Of a stretch of 64,000 nucleotides of DNA, positions 20,392 to 33,472 are shown piece by piece. Made by a program: the position numbers and the translations under genes. The stretch covers positions 104,282 through 168,281 of the forward strand of contig NZ_LPWE01000003.1 of NCBI RefSeq assembly GCF_001723355.1, written 5' to 3'. The notes under the pieces are model-generated. The model was not told the DNA's origin and ran no database searches. It saw only the letters and a program-made list of their open reading frames with translations. Within the stretch, counting starts at the first letter, position 1. Each line of letters opens with the position of its first letter. Source of the stretch: Methyloceanibacter stevinii. Lineage in GTDB: Bacteria; Pseudomonadota; Alphaproteobacteria; Rhizobiales; Methyloligellaceae.

Positions 20392-21357
20392 TTATCCTCT
20401 CGAATCAAGACCGAGCGCCGCGCGGATCGGGGCGGCGACGGCTTCGGTGTCGTTGACTGGTGCATAGTCGAACGGATCGACGTGGCCCTCGAACGGGCGC
20501 GTGGCGCCACGTTCGCGCATCAGGGCATGGAATCGGGACAGCCGCGCGGACCGGCCGGAGAGGGCCTGCGTGTAGACGGGCTTGCCCGTACCCGTGGCCT
20601 CGGTGACCATATTGACGGAGTCCTCGGTGACGACGATGGCGTCCGCCAGCGACAGAAACGCGAGATAGGGATTCTCGCCGGTCCCGTCCCAGACCACGTG
20701 CGGCACGTCCGCGACTGCTTCGGCGACGGCACGCAGCGTGTCGGGGCGGGTGCGGCGCGAGGGTGTGATCAGGAGGGATCCGCCGGTCTCTCGGGCGGCC
20801 GCTGCCAGCGACGCCCCAAATCGTGCGCCGGCCTCCGGCGGGAAGCTGAAGGCGCGGCTCTCGCCGCCCAGAAGCACGGTGATGCGGGGGTGAGGCAGAT
20901 CGGCGATGCGTGGCGCGTAGCGCGCGCCGGCCTCGGCCAGCTTATCTGCCGTTACCCTATGGACGGCCCCGAACGTCGTGATCACGTTCGGCCCCTCGAA
21001 ATCGTCATGCACCGGCGCGGCGACGAGGTCGAATAAGCGTGCCGGGACCTTGGGGTTTTGGATGTGGACTCCATAGGCGCCGCCGAGCTGCTTGATGGCG
21101 AGGGCCAGCGGCACGCTGCGCCGCCCGATCGAAATGACCAGACGCGGCCAAGGCGGGGCGAGGGGGCTGTTCGACTGCGAGGCCGAAATCCGGCCCTTCG
21201 CGGGCACAAGGTGCTGGAAACGGGTCGGAATCAGCTGCATCGGCCCGGTGGGCTTCACGCGCTTCAGGACATAGGGCAGGCCTACCGCTTCAGCCACGGC
21301 GATGCCTTGTGCCTCCATGCCCACCGCGCCGTCCGTGACGATCCAGGTTTCCGGCAT
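20392..21357 (-). CDS. ELM1/GtrOC1-family protein
   Basis: The 321-residue protein matches the family named after plant mitochondrial fission protein ELM1: VTDGAVGMEAQGIAVAEAVG at the N-terminus, GRRSVPLALAIKQL near 78, VLLGG near 162 and VTEDSVNMVTEATGTGKPVY near 243. The last motif is glycosyltransferase-like, and bacterial members are thought to be GT-B-type enzymes of envelope biosynthesis. No partner genes are adjacent. A direct role in bacterial fission is not established. Confidence 0.8.
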   Translation of the reverse strand: MPETWIVTDGAVGMEAQGIAVAEAVGLPYVLKRVKPTGPMQLIPTRFQHLVPAKGRISASQSNSPLAPPWPRLVISIGRRSVPLALAIKQLGGAYGVHIQNPKVPARLFDLVAAPVHDDFEGPNVITTFGAVHRVTADKLAEAGARYAPRIADLPHPRITVLLGGESRAFSFPPEAGARFGASLAAAARETGGSLLITPSRRTRPDTLRAVAEAVADVPHVVWDGTGENPYLAFLSLADAIVVTEDSVNMVTEATGTGKPVYTQALSGRSARLSRFHALMRERGATRPFEGHVDPFDYAPVNDTEAVAAPIRAALGLDSRG

Positions 21358-21534
21358 GGGTTTCCTTAAATCCTACTCACGAGAATTTCCAGAATGGAAA
21401 ATGCTCAAATTCTTTTCGATTCCGTTGTGTGGGAGGCACAAAAGTATGCAAAACTTCCCCACTGAACGTCAGTGACCTGCCATCGCGCCTTCTACCGCGA
21501 TGCGCCCGCGATCGTCTAGGGAGCATGGGGCCCG

Positions 21535-22044
21535 ATGCGTGCCGCCCGCCTCGATTCCACGGATTGGCTGATCTTGCGTGAATTGCAGGCTGACGGCCGC
21601 ATCACGAACATCGAATTGGCGCGCAAAGTGGGCATTTCCGCGCCGCCCTGCCTGCGCCGTGTCCGGGCGCTGGAAGAGGCGGGCATTATCAAGGGCTTCA
21701 CGGTCCTGCTCAACGATCGGGCGCTCGGTTTCGACGTGTCCGCCTTCGCCATGATCAAGCTTCACAGCCAGGCCGAGGCGGATCTGATCGCCTTCGAGAA
21801 GTGGGTCGCCGCCAGCCCCGTGGTCCGCGACTGTCACATGCTTTCGGGCGAGATCGACTTCCTGCTGCGCTGCGTGGCGCCGGACCTGACGATGTTTCAG
21901 GACTTCATCATTCACGATCTCACGGCCGCGCCCAATGTGGAGAGCGTCAAGACCTCGCTCGTGATCCGGACATCCAAGCAAGCGCCGGGTGTTCCGACCG
22001 AGCTGATGTCCCAAGCGGCGGAGCCTGAACGGCAAGCCGATTAG
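21535..22044 (+). CDS. Lrp/AsnC family transcriptional regulator
   Basis: The 169-residue protein has the standard Lrp layout: N-terminal winged helix-turn-helix (LDSTDWLILRELQADGRITN, then ELARKVGISAPPCLRRVRAL) and a C-terminal RAM ligand-binding domain. These regulators respond to amino acids. It is divergent from the ELM1-trxB pair across a 177-bp AT-richer gap that should hold both promoters. Its stop overlaps the converging TIGR03808 gene by four bases. Confidence 0.9.
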   Translation: MRAARLDSTDWLILRELQADGRITNIELARKVGISAPPCLRRVRALEEAGIIKGFTVLLNDRALGFDVSAFAMIKLHSQAEADLIAFEKWVAASPVVRDCHMLSGEIDFLLRCVAPDLTMFQDFIIHDLTAAPNVESVKTSLVIRTSKQAPGVPTELMSQAAEPERQAD

Positions 22045-23416
22045 CGCACGACATTCGAGTAAACGGCGAGGTTCGGATAGGACTCCGCGCTTTCCAAAGC
22101 GAGGTCCGGACCGACCGGCGTCGGGCCTTTCATCGCCCGTATGGCGCCGTCCTGGGCGCCGTCGATCAGGTTGTCGGTGATGAGGGCGGCGCCGGCGCCC
22201 GAAGCGGCCGCGACGCCAATCCCGATATGGCTTTTGCGGATCACGTTCCCGGTCACGGTCACGTCGCGCATATAATCGCCCCAGCCCACGATGATGCCGT
22301 AGGCCGGCGCGCCCTCCACGACATTCGCGGTGACCGTCGTATCGGCCTCGACGGCAATCCCGCTGCCGCGGCTTCGCCGGTCTTCCGGAAGAACAGATTA
22401 CGGACGATGTTGCCTTGAACCACGGCGAGCCGGCCGCCCTCGTTGAAATTGGTCACCGAGATGCCGGTGGCGGCCGTATCCACGATGTTGTTGGCGATGA
22501 GCGCTCCCTCGAACCCGAACTCGGCGTAGAGCGCGACTTCCCCGAGCCTTGAGCAGGAATTGGCCACCATCTGGCAGTTCGAGCCGGCATTGCTGCGGAT
22601 GGCCGAATAGGCGCAGTCGGAGATACGGTTCTGCGTCACGAGCACGGAGCCTGCCCGGAACACGTTGACGCCGTTGCCGTTCTGCCCGCTGCCGCCGCTC
22701 TTGGCGGCGATGCGTTCGATGCGGTTGTCGGTGACGAGCGTGCCGTCTTCGCCCTTCTCCGTGCGCCAGACGAGGATGCCGTTGTCGCCGCAATCGTGGA
22801 TGTGATTGCTGCTGATCTCGAGGCCGGCCGCGCCTTCGCTGAAGAGGGCTGCGCTCGTGATGTTGCCGAACGTGCAGTTCGAAACGCGGCCCGAGGCTTT
22901 GCGCAAGGTCATGCCGCCGCCACCGCTGTTGAGGAAGCGGCATGCGGCGACATCTAGGCCGGTCGCGCCGGTCGCCGTCATCAACGCGCTGTCCTCGCCA
23001 AGCGGTGAGCCGCCGCCGTCGAGCACCAGGCCCGACAGGCGCACGTTGTCCGCCTCTTCCAAGACAAGGATCGGCACGCCGTCCGACTTCAAAATCGTCC
23101 GTCCCGGAACGCCCTGCACATGCGTCCCGGCTGAAAGCGTCAGCGTGCCGGTCTTGTAGGTCCCTGCGGGCAGGAACAGTGGTTCGCCGTTCGCGGCCGC
23201 ATCGTTCAGAGCCTGTTGCAGCGTCGCGGTTTGCGAGACCGCGCCGCCCGCCGGGGCAATGCGGCTGCTGCTGGAACCATCGTACGCCAGAGCCGTGTGC
23301 GGGCCGGCCATGCTGAGGCCGGCGCCGACACCTGTACCCAGGCCCGCCAGCAGTGCGTCCCGCCGTCCGATCTGGAGGCCGCCGCCGGGGCCGGCGGGTT
23401 TCCGGGGATTGGTCAT
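22041..23416 (-). CDS. TIGR03808 Tat-exported right-handed beta-helix repeat protein, frameshifted
   Basis: One missing base in a G-run near 22360 splits a protein of about 458 residues. The N-terminus has a twin-arginine signal (IGRRDALLAGLGTGVGAG). The body is a right-handed parallel beta-helix built from repeats such as GISVTNFNEGGRLAVVQGN and ITDNLIDGAQDG, ending LAVYSNVVR. This is the TIGR03808 family, restricted mainly to Rhizobiales; the pectate-lyase-like fold suggests a polysaccharide ligand, but function is unknown. Its ATG overlaps the stop of the pyroglutamyl-peptidase gene (ATGA), so the two are coupled. Confidence 0.82.
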
Positions 23417-24093
23417 GGCGTGTCCGTCGGCGGCAGGGTGTCCAACGGCCCCGCCTCGAACTTGCTCTGCAGTTGCACGGCTTGCAGCGCCTCCTGCAGG
23501 ATCATTTCCGCCGCCTGCAGCAGAGTGTGTAGGCTCAGGACATGGGTTTGGGGCACGTGCACGAAGAGCGCGTCGCTGCCGTTCTGCTCCGCCCAATGGA
23601 GCGAGCGGAAATAGAGATCGTTGCAGACATAGCGGCCGCAGGACTGAGAGACGCTGGCCGGGAACTTCTCCGCTTGCAGCCGCGCGACGAGCGCATCGAC
23701 GGGCAGCCAGGTTTCAAGCATGTCGCCGCCGCCGGAAATCACGTCGGGGCGTCCGGGATGGGCGCCGGCCGCGTCCGGGCGCTGCTCGGTCACGTTATGG
23801 GCCTTGCACTCCAGCTGAATTTCCGTCGCCTGGGTCTGGACGCCGAAATGGATCATGAGGCGCGGCCGAATAGCCTGGTGGAAATAGGCGGCGCGGCTGG
23901 CGACAGCGGTCCATTCGGTCGGCAACACCGCGCGATAGAGCATGCAGTCGGTGGGGGGCGCGGTTGCGGCCACCCGTTCGGCGAGCCAGCCGGATGGGTT
24001 TTCGGCGACGCCGGGAAACGGGCCAAAGCCCGTGACGAGGACGCGTGGCCTTGCCGAATCGTGCGCCGAAGGGTCTGACGAGACGTCTGCCAT
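23413..24093 (-). CDS. pcp: Pyroglutamyl-peptidase I (C15 family)
   Basis: The 226-residue protein begins its domain with VLVTGFGPFPGVAENPSGWL. The catalytic cysteine lies in SQSCGRYVCNDLYF near residue 148 and the catalytic histidine in FVHVPQTH near 180; a glutamate in the IQLECKAHNV region completes the triad. It removes N-terminal pyroglutamate from peptides in the cytoplasm. It is translationally coupled to the downstream Tat repeat protein, an unusual partner. Confidence 0.85.
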   Translation of the reverse strand: MADVSSDPSAHDSARPRVLVTGFGPFPGVAENPSGWLAERVAATAPPTDCMLYRAVLPTEWTAVASRAAYFHQAIRPRLMIHFGVQTQATEIQLECKAHNVTEQRPDAAGAHPGRPDVISGGGDMLETWLPVDALVARLQAEKFPASVSQSCGRYVCNDLYFRSLHWAEQNGSDALFVHVPQTHVLSLHTLLQAAEMILQEALQAVQLQSKFEAGPLDTLPPTDTP

Positions 24094-24177
24094 GACTGAA
24101 GGCTTAGCCCCGCTTAGCCCTTGAGGGAAGGGCTTATCGGACTTGTGGTTGACCCGAGCGGCTGAGCCGCCTTGCGG

Positions 24178-25209
24178 CTATTCGGTGTCGTTCAGCCCCA
24201 CGAGTCCGGCGAGCGCGTCCGCCCCTTCGGCCGGGCTCATGGTGCCCGCGCGTACCTGGTCCTCGATGTCCTGATATTCGCGTGCGGCGCGGCGTCCGCC
24301 CTTGAAGGCGGCAAGCAGGCGCTGCTCGAAGATCTCGCGCATCCAGGTGGCCGCCTGTTCGGCGCGCCGTTCGTCGAGCACGCCGGCCTCGGTGAGCGAG
24401 CGGCGGCACTCCCCGATCTTCTCCCACAGCGTATCGAGGCCGGTGTTGTCGCGCGCCGACATGGTGAGCACGGCCGGCTGCCAGGCGATGTTGCCGGAGG
24501 CGAGAATATGCAGCGCCGCGCGATACTCCGCAGCGGCGCGGTTCGCACGCTCCACGTTGTCGCTGTCGGCCTTGTTCACGGCGATGATGTCGGCAAGCTC
24601 CAGAAGGCCGCGCTTGATGCCTTGCAGCTCGTCGCCCGCACCGGGAATGGCCACGACCACGAACACGTCGACCATGTTGGAGACGGCAGTCTCCGAGGCC
24701 GACGCCGACGGTCTCACCAGCACCACGTCGAATCCGGCGGCCTCGGCGATGGCGATGGTCTCGCGGGTGGTCTTGGTGACGCCGCCGAGGCTGGACCCGG
24801 CAGGCGAGGGGCGAATGAATGCGTCCGTCTCCGAGGCCAGCCGTCCCATGCGCGTCTTGTCGCCAAGAATGGAGCCGCCCGTGCGCGACGAGGTGGGGTC
24901 CACGGCGAGGACGGCCACTTTGTGACCCGCCTCGATCAGGTTGAGGCCAAACTGATCGATGAGCGTGGACTTGCCTGCGCCGGGCGGGCCGCTAATGCCG
25001 ATGCGGATCGCCTTGCCCGTGTCGGGCAGGAGGGTCTTCAGCAACTCGCGCGCCCGGGCCTGATCTTCGGGCCGGGTACTCTCGATCAGGGTGATGGCGC
25101 GGCCCAGCGCCACCCTGTCCCCTCCACGAATGGCGGCGGCGATCTCGTCGATGCTTTGCGGGGGCCTGGCGCTGGCGGCGCCCGGACTGCTTGAAGCTCT
25201 GGCCGTCAT
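24178..25209 (-). CDS. meaB: Methylmalonyl-CoA mutase-associated GTPase
   Basis: The 343-residue G3E-family GTPase carries the P-loop GISGPPGAGKSTLIDQ near residue 54, the conserved VLAVDPTSSRTGGSILGDKTRM near 100-120 in two parts, and NKAD near 213. MeaB guards and reloads the adenosylcobalamin cofactor of methylmalonyl-CoA mutase. It directly follows mutB on the same strand, the two reading frames abutting, which strongly supports the assignment over the older ArgK label. Confidence 0.93.
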   Translation of the reverse strand: MTARASSSPGAASARPPQSIDEIAAAIRGGDRVALGRAITLIESTRPEDQARARELLKTLLPDTGKAIRIGISGPPGAGKSTLIDQFGLNLIEAGHKVAVLAVDPTSSRTGGSILGDKTRMGRLASETDAFIRPSPAGSSLGGVTKTTRETIAIAEAAGFDVVLVRPSASASETAVSNMVDVFVVVAIPGAGDELQGIKRGLLELADIIAVNKADSDNVERANRAAAEYRAALHILASGNIAWQPAVLTMSARDNTGLDTLWEKIGECRRSLTEAGVLDERRAEQAATWMREIFEQRLLAAFKGGRRAAREYQDIEDQVRAGTMSPAEGADALAGLVGLNDTE

Positions 25210-27786
<2,577 letters not shown>

Positions 27787-27801
27787 CTGGCTACTTTGCC
27801 G

Positions 27802-29634
27802 TTAGCCTCCGAGCGTTGCCTGCGCCCCATCCAGTACAGCGAGCACGTCGCACCCTTGAAACACGAAACTCTCAACGCCCGCTTCACGGAGCGCGGCTTC
27901 CAGGTCGCCCGGCTTTCCGGCGAGATAGACATGGGCGGCGCCGGCGTCCCGGAGCGCTTTCGCAGCTTCGGCGCCATCGGCCGCGTAGACCTTGTCCGAG
28001 GAGCACAGGCACGCGAGCGAGGCGCCCGATGCGCGGAAGCCTTCCACCGTCTCAGCAAGCGTTTGCTCGGACGTGGCGGCAATGGCCTCGATGCCGCCGG
28101 CCTCGAACAGGCTCTTGGCGAAGGACGCGCGCGTGTTGAAATCGGCGGGACGCCCGAGGCAGGCCAGGTAGATTTTCGGGCGCGCGCCGGTCTTGGCCAG
28201 CACGGCATCGCTGCGGTCGCGCAAAGCCTCGAACGGTGCGCCGAGGCGCATCGGCTTGAGCGGCATCACTTCTTGCGCGCCGGTCTCGAACGGGGCCGGG
28301 GCGACATCCATCACGGTGAGATCGTCTTCGCCGAGATCGGGAAAGTCCGATGTGCCGATCAACGACTCTTTCCGCCGTGCCATGCTGTCTCTCGGGCGGC
28401 GGGTTTCCGCGACGGCCTCTTGGAACAGCCCCGTCCCGAGAACCTCAATCACGCCGCCGGCCTCTTCGAATTTCTGGAACAGGCGCCAAGCCTTGGCGCA
28501 CAGATCGCTTGTCAGTGCTTCCAGCGCGCCGGACCCGGCGGCAGGATCGGCCACGCGATAAAGGTTGGACTCTTCCAGCAGCACGGTCTGAGTGTTGCGG
28601 GCCAACGCGGCGCGCGACGCTTCGGGCAGGCCAAGCGCGGCGGTGTAGGGCTGCACGGTGACCGCATTGGCCCCGCCCACGGCGGCCGCAAGCGCGGCGA
28701 TGGTGCCGCGGACGATGTTTCCTTGCGCGTGGCGCTTGGTCATCATGCGCCAGGCGGTTTCGCCGGTCACAAAGGCTGGCTCCGGTGTCAGGCCGCAAGC
28801 TTCTTCGATCCGGGACCACAGCTTGCGTAGGGCACGGAACTTCGCAGTGGTCAGGAACTGGTTCTGATCGGTGGACAGGCGGAAGAAGATCATCCGCCGC
28901 GCTTCATCCAACGGAATGCCTGCCGCCTCGAACGCGCGCAGATAGGCAATGGCGGAGGCAAGAGCGAAGGCCAGTTCCTGGGCCTCGGTGCCACCGGCGT
29001 CGTGCACGAGACGGCCGTCGGCGGCGGCGAAGGGGCCCTTGAAGCCGCGCGCGGACAAATCCTTGGCAAGCGCCGCGACATCCTCTGGCGATGCGTCAGT
29101 GGCGCCGTGTGCCGCCAGAACGCCGATGGGGTCGAAGCCGAAGCGGATATTGGTGTGGTTCGCAGGCAGTCCGCGCGCGTCGACGAGATCGGCGACAATG
29201 TTGGCGACGGCCGCCGCATTCGCGCCGAGCTGAAGCTCGAGCGGGACGCCCCATTCCAGGTGCACGCCTTCGAGCGCGGCGCCGAGAGCATCGGCATCGG
29301 CCGGGAGCGCATAGCCGCATTCGCCGACGGCGCCCTGAAACACGAGCGCGATCCCCGAAGCCCCGTTGTTCAGATCCTCGAGAATCTGGCCGTTGGCCAC
29401 GCCCGCATCGGCGATGTCGATACGCTGGGTGATCTCCCAAGGCGTTCCCGGATCGCGGCTCGGAATGACCGCGCCGTTTGTCGCAGGCGCATAGAGCGGC
29501 TCGATCACGGCGCCATCGTAGGTCTTTGATTCAAGTACGGAAAATGGAGCGCCCTTCAGGGCTTTCTCAACGAGCTCTTTCCAAGCGGAATCTTCGGCCT
29601 TCGGAAAGGCGGATACGAGTGACAAGTCTGACAT
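27802..29634 (-). CDS. mutA: Methylmalonyl-CoA mutase small subunit
   Basis: The 610-residue non-catalytic (beta) subunit shows the expected layout: an N-terminal segment wrapping the partner (FPKAEDSAWKELVEKALKG), a degenerate TIM barrel (FFRLSTDQNQFLTTAKFRAL near 250; GNIVRGTIAALAAAVGGANA) and a degenerate B12-like C-terminal domain (KIYLACLGRPADFNTRASF) lacking the D-x-H-x-x-G cofactor motif. It pairs with MutB. It is first in the mutA-mutB-meaB order on the minus strand; the downstream membrane module begins 15 bp after its stop. Confidence 0.93.
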   Translation of the reverse strand: MSDLSLVSAFPKAEDSAWKELVEKALKGAPFSVLESKTYDGAVIEPLYAPATNGAVIPSRDPGTPWEITQRIDIADAGVANGQILEDLNNGASGIALVFQGAVGECGYALPADADALGAALEGVHLEWGVPLELQLGANAAAVANIVADLVDARGLPANHTNIRFGFDPIGVLAAHGATDASPEDVAALAKDLSARGFKGPFAAADGRLVHDAGGTEAQELAFALASAIAYLRAFEAAGIPLDEARRMIFFRLSTDQNQFLTTAKFRALRKLWSRIEEACGLTPEPAFVTGETAWRMMTKRHAQGNIVRGTIAALAAAVGGANAVTVQPYTAALGLPEASRAALARNTQTVLLEESNLYRVADPAAGSGALEALTSDLCAKAWRLFQKFEEAGGVIEVLGTGLFQEAVAETRRPRDSMARRKESLIGTSDFPDLGEDDLTVMDVAPAPFETGAQEVMPLKPMRLGAPFEALRDRSDAVLAKTGARPKIYLACLGRPADFNTRASFAKSLFEAGGIEAIAATSEQTLAETVEGFRASGASLACLCSSDKVYAADGAEAAKALRDAGAAHVYLAGKPGDLEAALREAGVESFVFQGCDVLAVLDGAQATLGG

Positions 29635-29819
29635 GCGCGTAAGCTAGATTGGTTCTGGATTTTCTCCTAGCAGAAGCCAGCGCGGCAAGAAACCCACGGG
29701 CGAGCAACCAGTGAGGGTGACTTATTGGGACTTGCGGACTGCGGCCATGTTGGCGTCGGGCGCGCGCGGCGGCTAGAGTGCCGCAACGGCAGATTTGCGC
29801 GAATGGAGGAGTTCGGGGG

Positions 29820-31400
29820 ATGGCGAGGCGGACGAAAGCGTCGGAGAAGGACGCGGCGACCGGGGAGGACAAGCCGGCAGAGGCGGCGGAGAGCGAAGAC
29901 GCCGCCGTGGAGCCGATCGAGATCCCCGACGATTGCGTGTTCATCGGCAAGAGCACCAAGCCAGAATACATACTCCTGAAGCTCGCCAACCGGCACGGCC
30001 TCATCACCGGCGCCACGGGCACCGGTAAGACCGTCACCCTGCAGGGGCTTGCGGAGAGCTTCTCGGCGGCCGGCGTCCCTGTGTTCTGCGCCGACGTGAA
30101 GGGCGACCTGTCCGGCGTCGCCGCCATGGGCAAGGAGAAGGGCTGGATCAAAGAGCGCGCGGCCATGATCGGCTACGACGTGAAGTTCACTGCCCATCCC
30201 GTGATCTTCTGGGACCTGTTCGGCGAGCAAGGCCATCCGGTGCGGACGACCGTGTCGGAACTCGGCCCGCTGATGCTGTCGCGCCTCATGGACCTCAGCG
30301 AAGCGCAGGAAGGCGTGCTGAACATCGCCTTCCGCATCGCCGACGAAGAAAAGCTGCCGCTCTCGGACCTCAAGGACTTGCAGTCGCTCCTGGAGGATCT
30401 CGCGGCGCGGTCCAACGAACTCACCACGCGATACGGCAATGTGGGCAAGCGCTCGATCGGCGCCATTCAGCGTCAATTGCTGGTGCTGGAACAGCAGGGC
30501 GGCGATCATTTCTTCGGCGAGCCGGCGCTGGACGTGGGCAAGGATATGATGCGCACCGACGACGAGGGGCGCGGCTATATCGGCGTGTTGGCCGCGGACA
30601 AGCTGATGCAGAGCCCGCGGCTCTACGCGACGTTTCTGCTGTTCCTGCTGTCGGAGCTGTTCGAGGAACTCCCCGAGATCGGCGATCCGAAAAAACCCAA
30701 GCTCGTCTTCTTCTTCGACGAGGCGCATCTGTTGTTCCGCGACGCGCCCAAGGCGCTACTGGAGAAGGTCGAGCAGGTGGTGCGCCTGATCCGCTCGAAG
30801 GGCGTCGGCGTCTATTTCGTGACGCAGAACCCGCGCGACGTGCCCGACACGGTCTCGCGGCAGCTCGGCAATCGCGTGCAACATGCCTTGCGCGCCTTCA
30901 CGCCGGCCGAGCAGAAGGCAGTGAAGTCCGCGGCCGAGACGTTCCGGCCCAATCCGGACCTCGACACCGAACAGATGATCATGTCCATGGGCATCGGCGA
31001 GGCGCTGGTCTCGACCCTGGACGAGAAGGGCCAGCCCAGCATCGTCCAGCACACCTTCGTCAAACCGCCGTCCTCGCAAGTGGGACCCATCACGGTGGAC
31101 GAACGCAAGGCGCTCATGGAGACGGATCCCGTCGCCGGCAAATACGACGAATCGGTGGATCGCGAGTCGGCTCACGAGATCCTGACGAAGCGCACCGAGG
31201 AGCGGGCGAAGGCCGCGGCCGAGGCGGAAGCCGCGGAGGAGAAGTCCAAAACCACCAAGAAGTCGTCCGGCGGCTCGCGCGGCGACGGCTTCTGGACGGC
31301 GCTCGGCAAGTCCGTGGTGCGCGCGGTGGTGCCCATGGCCACGCGCGTGCTGGAAGATGCGATCCGGCGCAACGCGCTCGGGGGTCAGCGCCGCCGGTAG
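29820..31400 (+). CDS. HerA-like ATPase, DUF853 family
   Basis: The 526-residue protein has an acidic, Ala-rich N-terminus, Walker A GATGTGKT near residue 65, Walker [12 protein letters not shown] near 302, and the arginine-rich motif [14 protein letters not shown] near 337. The C-terminal 70 residues are Lys/Ala/Glu-rich and probably coiled. DUF853 proteins are hexameric HerA/FtsK-type ATPases, presumed DNA translocases of unknown role. GGAGGA is ten bases upstream of ATG 29820. It is divergent from mutA, with 185 bp holding both promoters. Confidence 0.85.
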   Translation: MARRTKASEKDAATGEDKPAEAAESEDAAVEPIEIPDDCVFIGKSTKPEYILLKLANRHGLITGATGTGKTVTLQGLAESFSAAGVPVFCADVKGDLSGVAAMGKEKGWIKERAAMIGYDVKFTAHPVIFWDLFGEQGHPVRTTVSELGPLMLSRLMDLSEAQEGVLNIAFRIADEEKLPLSDLKDLQSLLEDLAARSNELTTRYGNVGKRSIGAIQRQLLVLEQQGGDHFFGEPALDVGKDMMRTDDEGRGYIGVLAADKLMQSPRLYATFLLFLLSELFEELPEIGDPKKPKLVFFFDEAHLLFRDAPKALLEKVEQVVRLIRSKGVGVYFVTQNPRDVPDTVSRQLGNRVQHALRAFTPAEQKAVKSAAETFRPNPDLDTEQMIMSMGIGEALVSTLDEKGQPSIVQHTFVKPPSSQVGPITVDERKALMETDPVAGKYDESVDRESAHEILTKRTEERAKAAAEAEAAEEKSKTTKKSSGGSRGDGFWTALGKSVVRAVVPMATRVLEDAIRRNALGGQRRR

Positions 31401-31468
31401 CGCTCGTGGCATTGGGACGCGTGCGCGGTCGCTAGTGGCATTTGCTCACCGTGTGCTACACGGGCGCC

Positions 31469-33373
31469 ATGTTCACCCTCGATGCCATAACCTTGCGCCT
31501 TGGCGGTCACGTCATTCTGGACCGCGCCTCCGTCGCCATGCCACCGAAAGCCCGTGTGGGGCTTGTCGGCCGCAACGGCGCGGGCAAATCCTCGTTGCTC
31601 AAGATGATCGCCGGCATCTACGAGGCGGACGAGGGGCGCATCGAGGCGCCCACCGGGACCAGAATCGGCTATCTCAAACAGGACGCGCCAGGCGGGCTTG
31701 CCACGCCGTTCGAGACTGTTCTGGCCGCCGCCGAGGAGCGCGCGGCGCTTCTCGACGAGGCGGAGACGGCGACAGACCCGCATCGCATCGCCGAGATTCA
31801 CGAGCGGCTGAACGCGATCGATGCCCATGGGGCGCCGTCGCGGGCCGCGCGCATCCTGGCCGGGCTCGGCTTTCCCGAAGACGACCAGCACCGGCCGTTG
31901 ACCGAGTTCTCCGGCGGCTGGCGCATGCGCGTGGCGCTCGCCGCGCTGCTGTTCTCCGAGCCCGACCTGTTGCTGCTCGACGAGCCGTCGAACCATCTCG
32001 ATCTCGAGGCGGCGCTGTGGCTGGAGTCGTTCCTGCGGGTCTATCCGGCCAGCTTGATCGTGGTGAGCCACGAGCGCGACATGCTGAACAATGTCGTCAG
32101 CCATATCGTGCATGTGGACCACGGCAAGACGACGCTCTACGTGGGCAATTACGACCAGTTCGAGCGGCAGCGGCACGAGCGCCAGGCGCAGGACGCGGCG
32201 ATGCGCGCCAAGCAGGACGCCAAGCGCCAGAAGCTGCAGGCCTATGTGGATCGCTGGCGCTATAAAGCGCACACGGCCCGCCAGGCGCAGAGCCGCTTGA
32301 AGGCGCTGCAACGCATGGCGCCGGAGGCCGAGATCTTCGACGATTCCTCGCTCGTGTTCGACTTTCCCTCGCCGAAGGAGGTGAAGCCGCCGCTCATGAT
32401 GCTGGAGGATGCCGCCGTCGGCTACGTGCCCGGCAAGCCGGTGCTGTCGCATGTCGACTTACGCATCGACCCCGACGACCGCATCGCCCTGGTGGGGCGC
32501 AACGGCAACGGCAAGACGACGTTGGCGCGTGCGCTGGCGGGACAGCTCACGCCCAATGGCGTGCAGATTATGGATGGGCACATCAAGGCGAGCGGCAAGC
32601 TCAACGTCGGCTATTTCGCACAGCATCAGATCGAAGAGCTCGTGCCGGAGGACACGCCGTTCCAGCACATGGAGCGCATGATGCCGAATGCGAAGCCCGG
32701 CGAGGTGCGGAACCATCTCGCCCGGTTCGGTTTCTCCGGCGACAAGGTCGGCGTTCAGGTCAGCGCGCTGTCGGGCGGCGAGCGGGCGCGGCTGTCGCTC
32801 GCGCTGGTGACGCGCGATGCGCCGCACATCCTGATCCTCGACGAGCCCACCAACCATCTCGACGTGGATGCGCGCGAGGCGCTGGTGCAGGCGCTCGCCG
32901 GTTTCGGCGGCGCGGTCATCGTGGTCAGCCATGACCGGCATCTGCTGGGCCTCATCGCCGACCGGCTGCTGCTGGTGGATGGCGGCCGCGTGCACGAGTT
33001 CGACGGCACGCTCGACGATTATCGCGACAGCATCTTGAGCACGGCCCGGTCGGGCAAGGGCAAGCGGCAGGGAGAGGCACCGAAGGAGACGCTGTCGAAG
33101 GCCGAGCGCAAGGAGAAGCGCAAAGCCGCCGCCGACGCCCGCGAGCGCGCCAAACCCTTACGCAAGGCCATCGCCGATGCGGAAGCCGACATGAAGAAGC
33201 TGACGGTGAAGCGCGACGCGGTGGACGCCAAGCTGATCGATGCGACGCCGGCCGAAGCCAGCGATCTCATGAAGCAGCGCGGGCAGCTCACCCGCGAGAT
33301 CGAAGAAGCCGAAGCGCGCTGGCTGGACGCGAGCGAAGCGGTCGAGTCAGCCATGGCCGAGGTCGACGCGTAA
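31469..33373 (+). CDS. ABC-F family ATPase (YheS/Uup-like)
   Basis: The 634-residue protein holds two ABC cassettes without membrane segments: Walker A GRNGAGKSS (about 36) and GRNGNGKTT (about 345), signatures SGGWRMR and SGGERAR, and DEPSNHLD and DEPTNHLD. A linker between them (about 235-290) is the P-site tRNA-interaction motif of ABC-F proteins, and the C-terminus is a lysine-rich coiled coil (EAEADMKKLTVKRDAVDAKL). ABC-F factors act on ribosomes to relieve stalling or confer antibiotic resistance. ATG 31469 is chosen for homologous length. Confidence 0.9.
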   Translation: MFTLDAITLRLGGHVILDRASVAMPPKARVGLVGRNGAGKSSLLKMIAGIYEADEGRIEAPTGTRIGYLKQDAPGGLATPFETVLAAAEERAALLDEAETATDPHRIAEIHERLNAIDAHGAPSRAARILAGLGFPEDDQHRPLTEFSGGWRMRVALAALLFSEPDLLLLDEPSNHLDLEAALWLESFLRVYPASLIVVSHERDMLNNVVSHIVHVDHGKTTLYVGNYDQFERQRHERQAQDAAMRAKQDAKRQKLQAYVDRWRYKAHTARQAQSRLKALQRMAPEAEIFDDSSLVFDFPSPKEVKPPLMMLEDAAVGYVPGKPVLSHVDLRIDPDDRIALVGRNGNGKTTLARALAGQLTPNGVQIMDGHIKASGKLNVGYFAQHQIEELVPEDTPFQHMERMMPNAKPGEVRNHLARFGFSGDKVGVQVSALSGGERARLSLALVTRDAPHILILDEPTNHLDVDAREALVQALAGFGGAVIVVSHDRHLLGLIADRLLLVDGGRVHEFDGTLDDYRDSILSTARSGKGKRQGEAPKETLSKAERKEKRKAAADARERAKPLRKAIADAEADMKKLTVKRDAVDAKLIDATPAEASDLMKQRGQLTREIEEAEARWLDASEAVESAMAEVDA

Positions 33374-33389
33374 GGCCGCGCTCCAAACA

Positions 33390-33435
33390 AAACGGGCGCC
33401 CGCCTTCGATCATGTGATCTTGGGGACGCCCGTTT
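33390..33435. terminator. Bidirectional terminator between ABC-F and sodB
   Basis: AAACGGGCG (33390-33398) pairs with CGCCCGTTT (33427-33435) around a 28-nt loop that contains its own small hairpin, GATCA-TG-TGATC. The element lies between convergent genes and has A/T-rich flanks on both sides, as expected for a shared terminator. Confidence 0.55.
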
Positions 33436-33472
33436 CTGAAATGACTGCGATGCGCTGACGCGCGAGGCGCGC

